From assembly GCA_900754175.1 (NCBI GenBank), contig CAAEBS010000095.1, positions 1 to 11,219 of the forward strand: 11,219 bases of DNA, written 5' to 3'. The notes under the pieces were generated by a model that ran no database searches, was not told the origin of the DNA, and saw only the letters and a program-made list of their open reading frames with translations. This stretch comes from Clostridia bacterium. Lineage in GTDB: Bacteria; Bacillota; Clostridia; Oscillospirales; CAG-272. The position numbers and the translations under genes were made by a program. Below are positions 6,662-11,219 of this stretch, one piece after another (within the stretch, counting starts at the first letter, position 1; every line of letters begins with the position of its first letter).

Positions 6662-7174
6662 ATGTACGAATTCATTCCGCCGAAAAACAACAAAAAAGCG
6701 CCACGCCTTGTGCTGCTGTTCCTGATAGGAGCGCTTATCCTGTTCATGCTCACCTCGGTCATGCAACAGATTACCGGTCGCTGGGTCATCCAGCTGGTCG
6801 GGGTTGCGCTTCTTGCGGCGGCAATCTATATCCTGACCCGCTACATCGGAAAGACCTTTGTCTATGCGGTGACCGAGGGCGAGGGAGGCAAAAGGGATTT
6901 CACCGTTTCGGAGCTTCAGCGGAAGGGCGGACGGCTGACCGTCTGCCGCATATCGGTACAGGGCATCACAGAAGCGGTATGGGTCAGCCGCAGTGACAGC
7001 GCAAAAATGCAGGAGATCAAAAAGAAGATCGCCGCCGGGAAGTACAAGAAATTCAATTACTGCCCCGAGGTGGCGCCCGCCGAGTCCTGCTTCCTTTTCG
7101 TGGAGGAATGCGGCGAAAAATTTGCCATCCGCATCTGCCCGGACGAAACGCTCTCCGGGCTGCTGAAGCCCTGA
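6662..7174 (+). CDS. Two-helix membrane protein of unknown function
   Basis: A 170-aa protein I do not recognise. Residues 1-15 are basic, and two helices follow at about 16-33 and 42-58, forming a hairpin with little loop (MQQITGR). The remaining 110 residues (about 60-170) should be cytoplasmic by the positive-inside rule. They look like a small beta-rich domain with a lysine-rich helix at about 115-130 and four scattered cysteines (C95, C134, C143, C150). GGGGAGG precedes the ATG by only 4 nt, a short spacing. The next gene, mtnN, starts 28 nt after the stop, so the two are probably cotranscribed from the promoter at 6487-6515. A longer version beginning at 6611 has no ribosome site and would cross the hairpin. 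Confidence 0.78.
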   Translation: MYEFIPPKNNKKAPRLVLLFLIGALILFMLTSVMQQITGRWVIQLVGVALLAAAIYILTRYIGKTFVYAVTEGEGGKRDFTVSELQRKGGRLTVCRISVQGITEAVWVSRSDSAKMQEIKKKIAAGKYKKFNYCPEVAPAESCFLFVEECGEKFAIRICPDETLSGLLKP

Positions 7175-7202
7175 AACCAACCGGGAGAAAGGTTTTTTAC
7201 TC

Positions 7203-7892
7203 ATGACAACAGGAATTATCGGTGCGATGCAGACAGAGGTGGAAGCTCTGCACGCCGACATGAAAAACGCCACCAGAACCGATATTGCCGGCATCTCCTT
7301 TTACGCCGGTGAGCTGTACGGTCAGCCTGCCGTGGTCGCAAAATGCGGCGTCGGCAAGGTTTTTGCCGCCATCTGCGCCCAGACCATGATTCTCCGCTTC
7401 GGCGTGGGGCAGATCCTCAACACCGGCGTCGCCGGCACGCTTACCGACAGGCTCGGTCAGCTGGATATCGCCCTTGCCTCTACCGTGGTACAGCACGACA
7501 TGGATACCTCCCCCGTCGGCGATCCCGTCGGGATGATCTCCGGGATCAACGTCATCGAAATTGCGGCGTCGGAGAAGATCAACGCTGCCCTTGCCTCTGC
7601 CGCCGCAGAAGCGGGGATCCGGACGCTCTCCGGCGTGATCGCTTCCGGCGACCAGTTCATTGCGGATCCCGCACGGAAAGCTTTCATCCGGGACACCTTC
7701 GGCGCCATCGCCTGCGAAATGGAGGGTGCCGCTATCGGTCAGGTCTGCTACATCAACCGGATCCCCTTCGCCGTCATCCGCTCCGTCTCGGACAGCGCCA
7801 CCGGCGACGCCGGAATGGAATACCCCGAAATGGTAAGGAGAGCCGCCGCACGCTCCGCCGACCTCATCCGGCGCTATCTGACCCGCCTGTAA
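7203..7892 (+). CDS. mtnN: 5'-methylthioadenosine/S-adenosylhomocysteine nucleosidase
   Basis: This cytoplasmic enzyme cleaves adenine from MTA, S-adenosylhomocysteine and usually 5'-deoxyadenosine, clearing products of SAM use and feeding methionine salvage and the activated methyl cycle. The 229-aa length is typical. The three catalytic or substrate-binding residues fall at the same numbers as in the E. coli enzyme: E12 (IGAMQTEVE), E174 (CEMEGAA, with M173) and D197 (SVSDSA). NTGVAG (73-78) and SGDQFI (148-153) are also standard. GGGAGAAAGG lies about 10 nt before the ATG. It follows the 170-aa gene by 28 nt. No luxS or methionine gene is visible next to it, so the link to the membrane protein is unexplained. 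Confidence 0.96.
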   Translation: MTTGIIGAMQTEVEALHADMKNATRTDIAGISFYAGELYGQPAVVAKCGVGKVFAAICAQTMILRFGVGQILNTGVAGTLTDRLGQLDIALASTVVQHDMDTSPVGDPVGMISGINVIEIAASEKINAALASAAAEAGIRTLSGVIASGDQFIADPARKAFIRDTFGAIACEMEGAAIGQVCYINRIPFAVIRSVSDSATGDAGMEYPEMVRRAAARSADLIRRYLTRL

Positions 7893-7893
7893 G

Positions 7894-7922
7894 AAAAATC
7901 TACCGATTTTTTATAAAAAATC
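7894..7922 (+). repeat. AT-rich inverted repeats after mtnN; possible weak terminator and UP-like element
   Basis: AAAAATC/GATTTTT (7894-7911) form a 7-bp stem with a 4-nt loop. The second arm also pairs with AAAAAATC (7915-7922), an 18-bp palindrome. Being A-T only they are poor intrinsic terminators. The whole stretch from here to 7943 is A/T tracts directly upstream of the rpsO -35 box, as expected for an UP element. Confidence 0.4.
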
Positions 7923-7943
7923 CGAAAAATATTTTAAAATCCC

Positions 7944-7972
7944 TTTACAAATATTAAAAGTCATGGTATAAT
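7944..7972 (+). promoter_or_regulatory. rpsO promoter
   Basis: TTTACA (7944-7949), 17 nt, TATAAT (7967-7972) with TGG before it (extended -10), preceded by A/T tracts. Predicted start near 7979, giving a leader of about 100 nt. Confidence 0.8.
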
Positions 7973-7980
7973 GAATTATG

Positions 7981-8052
7981 TATCGCTGACTCGGGTTTCG
8001 GATCTATGGCCGTTTACCGGCATTTCACCCACCGATGCCTGTGTTTCCGATA
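7981..8052 (+). promoter_or_regulatory. Structured rpsO leader, candidate S15 autoregulatory site
   Basis: UAUCG (7981-7985) can pair with CGAUA (8048-8052), closing a domain. Inside it two hairpins compete for 8019-8023: GCCG/CGGC (8009-8012 with 8018-8021) and GGCAUU/GAUGCC (8019-8024 with 8034-8039). S15 is known to repress its own mRNA through different leader folds in several phyla. This fold is my inference and matches no known class that I can name. Confidence 0.35.
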
Positions 8053-8080
8053 AAAATTTCAGAAAGAAAGGTGAAAAACA

Positions 8081-8344
8081 ATGCTGAAAGACGAAAAGCA
8101 GACAATTATCGAGCAGTACGCTACCCATGAGGGAGATACCGGTTCGCCCGAAGTGCAGATTGCCCTTTTGACCTACAGGATCAACAACCTGACCGAGCAT
8201 CTCAAGTCCAATCACAAGGACCATCACAGCCGTCGTGGGCTTCTGAAAATGGTTGGTCACAGAAGAAACCTTCTGAACTACCTGCAGAAAACCGATATCG
8301 AACGCTACCGTGCGATCATCGACAAGCTGAACCTCAGAAAGTAA
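8081..8344 (+). CDS. rpsO: 30S ribosomal protein S15
   Basis: An 87-aa primary binding protein of the 16S rRNA central domain, and an early step in 30S platform assembly. The sequence is typical over its full length: GDTGSPEVQIALLTYRINNLTEHLK (18-42), then the rRNA-binding DHHSRRGLLKMVGHRRNLLNYL segment (47-68). GAAAGGTG stands 7 nt before the ATG. It has its own promoter and a 100-nt leader, and is followed by a hairpin and then pnp, the common bacterial rpsO-pnp order. Nothing is unusual in the protein. Confidence 0.98.
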   Translation: MLKDEKQTIIEQYATHEGDTGSPEVQIALLTYRINNLTEHLKSNHKDHHSRRGLLKMVGHRRNLLNYLQKTDIERYRAIIDKLNLRK

Positions 8345-8357
8345 TGCAATAATTGTC

Positions 8358-8393
8358 GGAGTGAAGAGTGGGGTTTTCCCGACTCCTCACTCC
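8358..8393 (+). terminator. Long hairpin after rpsO, atypical terminator
   Basis: An arm-symmetric hairpin starts 14 nt after the rpsO stop: GGAGTGA/TCACTCC (7 bp), one mismatch, GAGT/ACTC (4 bp), one G-G mismatch, GGG/CCC (3 bp), and a TTTT loop. The T-rich stretch (TATTTTT, 8401-8407) begins about 8 nt after the stem, so classical termination may be weak. It could instead be a 3'-end stabiliser or processing site, or allow partial readthrough into pnp. Confidence 0.55.
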
Positions 8394-8434
8394 CTACTCT
8401 TATTTTTCGGTCTTTTTCTTCCCATCGGAACCCT

Positions 8435-8511
8435 CTCACATCGGATTAGCAGTTAATCGTGCGCCACGTCCCCGGCGAGGTGGCGTGCTGTTAAGTGCTA
8501 AACCCTGTGAG
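8435..8511 (+). repeat. 77-nt palindrome in the pnp leader
   Basis: A long imperfect dyad centred near 8473: CTCACA/TGTGAG at the base, a small internal loop, TTAGCA/TGCTAA, a G-G mismatch, TTAA/TTAA, then GTGCGCCAC/GTGGCGTGC (9 bp with two G-U) and a 12-nt apical loop (8468-8479). As RNA it gives a rod ending 20 nt before the pnp ribosome site. In E. coli a leader hairpin cut by RNase III mediates pnp autoregulation; a similar role here is inference. It may also be a dispersed palindromic repeat. No clear promoter is visible between rpsO and pnp. Confidence 0.6.
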
Positions 8512-8531
8512 ATCGTATCAATAAATTTTTT

Positions 8532-8536
8532 GGAGG
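8532..8536 (+). promoter_or_regulatory. Ribosome binding site fixing the pnp start
   Basis: GGAGG five nt before the ATG at 8542. The frame is open upstream to 8368, but that extension crosses the palindrome and lacks a ribosome site, so it is rejected. Confidence 0.8.
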
Positions 8537-8541
8537 ACTTT

Positions 8542-10656
8542 ATGTCACAGAGTATCAGCACACCCATGGAATTCAAAAACTACAAGGTGTTCAAATACAC
8601 CTACGCCGGTCGCCCGCTCGTTATCGAGCACGGAAAGCTTGCCGGTCTTGCAAACGGTTCGGTTCTCGTCCGCTACGGCGAAACGGTGGTCCTTTGCTGT
8701 GCAACCGCATCCGCAAAGCCCCGTGACGGAATCGACTTTCTGCCCCTGTCGGTGGACTATGAGGAAAGAATGTATGCGGCGGGAAAAATTCCCGGCGGCT
8801 ACCTGAAGCGTGAGGGCAAACCCTCTGAAAAGGCAATTCTTACCTCCCGTGTCATCGACCGCCCCATTCGTCCCCTTTTCCCGAAGGATCTGCGCAACGA
8901 CGTTGCCCTGACGCTGACGGTCATGTCGGTAGACCCCGACTGCTCGCCTGAGATCACCGCTATGATCGGCGCCTCTTGCGCTCTCGCCATTTCGGATATT
9001 CCGTGGAACGGACCGATCGGCGGCGCTTTCATCGGACTTGTGGACGGAAAGCTCGTGGTCAACCCCGACGCTGAACAGCAGAAGAAGAGCGACCTCCAGC
9101 TGACGGTTGCCGCTTCCATGGAAAAGGTCGTCATGATCGAGGCTGGCGCAAACGAAGTGGACGACGACACCATGTTCGACGCCATTATGCTGGCGCACCG
9201 GGAAATCAAGGATCTGCTCGGCTTTATCAACGCCATTATCGACGAGATCGGCAAGCCGAAATTCGCTTACCCCTCCTGCGAGCTGGATCACGATATGTTC
9301 GACAAGGTGTTTGCTTTCTGCGAAAAGGACATGATGGAAGCGCTTGACACCGACGACAAGAACGTCCGTGACGAAAAGGTGGTACCGATCACCGACGCCA
9401 TTATCGAAAAATTCAGCGAAGAATATCCCGAGATCGGTTCCATGATGGACGAACTGATCTATAAGATCCAGAAAAAGATCGTCCGCCGCTGGTTGCTGGT
9501 AGATAAGAAGCGTGTGGACGGCAGAGGAATGGATCAGATCCGCCCGCTGGCAAGCGAAGTCGGCATCCTGCCCCGTGCCCACGGTTCGGGACTCTTCACC
9601 AGAGGACAGACGCAGGTTCTGACCGCCGCAACCCTCGGTATGCTCTCCGAAGCACAGATGCTGGACGGTATCGACAGCGAAACCGAAAAGCGCTATATGC
9701 ACCACTACAATATGCCCGGCTTCTCCACCGGTGAAGCAAAGGCTACCAGAAGCCCCGGACGCCGTGAGATCGGTCACGGTGCGCTTGCAGAGCGCTCGCT
9801 GATCCCGGTGCTCCCCTCCCCCGAGGAATTCCCCTACGCCATCCGTCTGGTGTCCGACGTGGTTTCCTCCAACGGCTCTACCTCTCAGGGTTCGGTCTGC
9901 GGCTCCACGCTTGCGCTGATGGACGCCGGTGTGCCGATCAAGGCTCCGGTTGCCGGTATCTCCTGCGGTCTGATTACCGCTGATGACGGAAGCTGGGACA
10001 CCATGCTCGACATCCAGGGACTTGAGGACTTCTACGGCGATATGGACTTCAAGGTTGCCGGTACGCACAAGGGTATCACCTCCATCCAGATGGACCTGAA
10101 AGTAGACGGTCTGACCCCTGAAATTATCAAAGCCGCTTTGGCGCAGACGCACCGGGGCAGAGATTATATCATCGACGAGGTATTGCTCAAGGCAATTCCC
10201 GCTCCCCGTGCCGAGGTTTCCAAGTACGCTCCCAAGATGACCACTTTCAAGATCGACCCCGACAAGATCCGTGAGGTAATCGGCAAGGGCGGCTCGGTCA
10301 TTCAGAAGATCGTGGCAGAATCGGGCGCCAAAGTGGATATCGAGGATGACGGAACCATCTGCATCGCCGCCGCAAACGGTGAGTGCGCCGCCGCCGCAAA
10401 GGCAATGATCGACGCTATCGTGTTTGAGCCGGAAGTCGGCGCCGTGTACACCGGCAAGGTCACCGGAATCAAGGAATTCGGTTGCTTCGTGGAATACGCT
10501 CCCGGCAAGGAGGGAATGGTGCACATTTCCAAGATCGCCGACCACCGCATTGACAAGGTAGAGGACGTGCTCAAGCTTGGCGACACCGTAAAAGTAAAAT
10601 ATATGGGTCTCGACAAAAAGGGACGCATGGACTTTTCCATCCGTGACGCAAAATAA
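8542..10656 (+). CDS. pnp: Polynucleotide phosphorylase (3'-5' exoribonuclease)
   Basis: This trimeric enzyme degrades RNA phosphorolytically from the 3' end and can add tails in reverse. The protein is 704 aa with all domains in order: first RNase PH domain (about 12-145, with DRPIRPLF at 106-113), helical linker (about 240-325), second RNase PH domain (about 326-555, with GRREIGHGALAERSL at 406-420, the phosphate-binding SSNGS at 442-446 and the catalytic GDMDFKVAG at 499-507), KH domain with GKGG (581-584) and S1 domain (about 632-701). Nothing is missing, and there is no extra acidic tail after S1. It follows rpsO by about 200 nt. The gap holds a hairpin and a long palindrome that may control expression. 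The next gene starts 38 nt downstream without a terminator. Confidence 0.98.
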   Translation: MSQSISTPMEFKNYKVFKYTYAGRPLVIEHGKLAGLANGSVLVRYGETVVLCCATASAKPRDGIDFLPLSVDYEERMYAAGKIPGGYLKREGKPSEKAILTSRVIDRPIRPLFPKDLRNDVALTLTVMSVDPDCSPEITAMIGASCALAISDIPWNGPIGGAFIGLVDGKLVVNPDAEQQKKSDLQLTVAASMEKVVMIEAGANEVDDDTMFDAIMLAHREIKDLLGFINAIIDEIGKPKFAYPSCELDHDMFDKVFAFCEKDMMEALDTDDKNVRDEKVVPITDAIIEKFSEEYPEIGSMMDELIYKIQKKIVRRWLLVDKKRVDGRGMDQIRPLASEVGILPRAHGSGLFTRGQTQVLTAATLGMLSEAQMLDGIDSETEKRYMHHYNMPGFSTGEAKATRSPGRREIGHGALAERSLIPVLPSPEEFPYAIRLVSDVVSSNGSTSQGSVCGSTLALMDAGVPIKAPVAGISCGLITADDGSWDTMLDIQGLEDFYGDMDFKVAGTHKGITSIQMDLKVDGLTPEIIKAALAQTHRGRDYIIDEVLLKAIPAPRAEVSKYAPKMTTFKIDPDKIREVIGKGGSVIQKIVAESGAKVDIEDDGTICIAAANGECAAAAKAMIDAIVFEPEVGAVYTGKVTGIKEFGCFVEYAPGKEGMVHISKIADHRIDKVEDVLKLGDTVKVKYMGLDKKGRMDFSIRDAK

Positions 10657-10694
10657 GCGCTCACAGGAAAAAAATCAAACGAGGAGGATTTCCT

Positions 10695-11219
10695 ATGAAC
10701 AGTCTATCTGACTTTCTGAACAGTGGTTCTGCCGCACAGCAGAGCAAAAAAAGAACCACCGTGTATGTGGTTTGCATTACGGTCGTACTGCTTATAATCA
10801 CGCTTCTTGTCATGATGGTAAGCGGCATTGTTTACAAAGTACGGGAGGGCAAGGTCCCGGATGATTCTTCCGACGGAGACAACTCCGGCGCAAGCGTCCG
10901 CCTGCCTGCGGGCTACACCTCCACGACCTTTACAGAAAACCAGCAGTATATGGGAGATCTGATCCTCGTGGATGAAAGCCACCCCTCCAATGCGGCGCCG
11001 ACGGTCACTCTGATCTCCGGCGACGCCAACCGTCCGAAAGACGCAAACGGTTTCCTCTACACCATTATGGGAACCACCACGCTTTCGGCAACCCAGGAGA
11101 CCATCAATGCCTTCAACCAGATGTTCAATGCCTACTATGAGCAGAGCAACGGCGACAACAACCTGATTATCGCCCGGGCATATGAAAGCAACGCCGAGGC
11201 GATCTACCTCTCGGGAAGA
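10695..11219 (+). CDS. Partial membrane-anchored extracytoplasmic protein, possibly VanY/M15-type D-Ala-D-Ala carboxypeptidase
   Basis: An open frame from ATG 10695 to the window end, 175 codons without a stop. AGGAGG stands 7 nt upstream. A basic segment (SKKR, 17-20) precedes one helix (about 22-46), then a polar linker with many D and S (about 52-66), and an outer domain begins. GDLILVDESHP (about 87-97) and the helix near 135-150 followed by NLIIARAYES resemble the N-terminal part of M15B (VanY-like) D-Ala-D-Ala carboxypeptidases, where one expects LVN..HP and later S-x-YR. The YR arginine is not matched here (AYES), and the zinc-binding motifs would lie past the window. The family is therefore tentative. 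Alanine racemase in the same window makes a cell-wall role plausible but proves nothing. It is probably cotranscribed with pnp. Confidence 0.6.
   Translation, partial: MNSLSDFLNSGSAAQQSKKRTTVYVVCITVVLLIITLLVMMVSGIVYKVREGKVPDDSSDGDNSGASVRLPAGYTSTTFTENQQYMGDLILVDESHPSNAAPTVTLISGDANRPKDANGFLYTIMGTTTLSATQETINAFNQMFNAYYEQSNGDNNLIIARAYESNAEAIYLSGR

Noticed and set aside
6494..7294. Extending the 247-aa protein upstream to a 514-codon frame
   Set aside because: The extra part is antisense to mtnN and the 170-aa gene, and crosses both promoters. The ATG at 6493 has AAAAGGAG before it.
8368..8541. N-terminal extension of PNPase
   Set aside because: The family starts close to MSQSISTPMEFKNYKVF, GGAGG lies before that ATG, and the extension would translate the palindrome.
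8545..10545. 666-codon open frame on the minus strand over pnp
   Set aside because: It is antisense to an intact, fully conserved PNPase. The low-complexity His/Gly/Val-rich product is explained by the codon use of pnp.

Overview
The window looks like a chromosomal segment of a moderately high-GC Clostridia member, probably gut-type Oscillospirales/Ruminococcaceae. This is inferred from AGGAGG-type ribosome sites, sigma-A-like promoters, a clostridial-type pyridoxamine kinase, an RNHCP protein and the rpsO-pnp order. It carries no mobile element, CRISPR array, tRNA or rRNA that I can see. Position 1 starts with eight G's and may be a contig edge.

The left part (61-6493) is all on the minus strand. 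Read in the direction of transcription, it starts with a 247-aa membrane-anchored protein of unknown function. Then come a pyridoxal/pyridoxamine kinase, a small RNHCP zinc-ribbon protein and alanine racemase. Kinase and RNHCP gene are 1 nt apart; the other gaps are 91 and 76 nt, so one operon is plausible. It would link PLP salvage to a PLP-dependent enzyme making D-Ala for peptidoglycan. After alr, a strong promoter and then a terminator-like hairpin precede a two-gene ABC exporter (ATPase plus a permease with a large coiled-coil outer domain), coupled by an ATGA overlap.

The right part (6662-11219) is all on the plus strand: a 170-aa two-helix membrane protein of unknown function, MTA/SAH nucleosidase (mtnN), ribosomal protein S15 (rpsO) with its own promoter and structured leader, polynucleotide phosphorylase (pnp) behind a 77-nt palindrome, and the start of a membrane-anchored extracytoplasmic protein that resembles VanY/M15 D-Ala-D-Ala carboxypeptidases and runs off the window.

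The most unusual region is the divide at 6487-6661. Two near-consensus promoters point toward each other although the genes they serve diverge. The predicted 5' leaders of the two opposing mRNAs are complementary over about 60 nt. The minus-strand leader can also form a pseudoknot-like fold that covers its own Shine-Dalgarno site. The second regulatory oddity is the ABC-exporter leader, where a terminator hairpin starts about 7 nt after the predicted transcription start. Leader structures upstream of rpsO and pnp suggest post-transcriptional autoregulation, as known for these genes in other bacteria.
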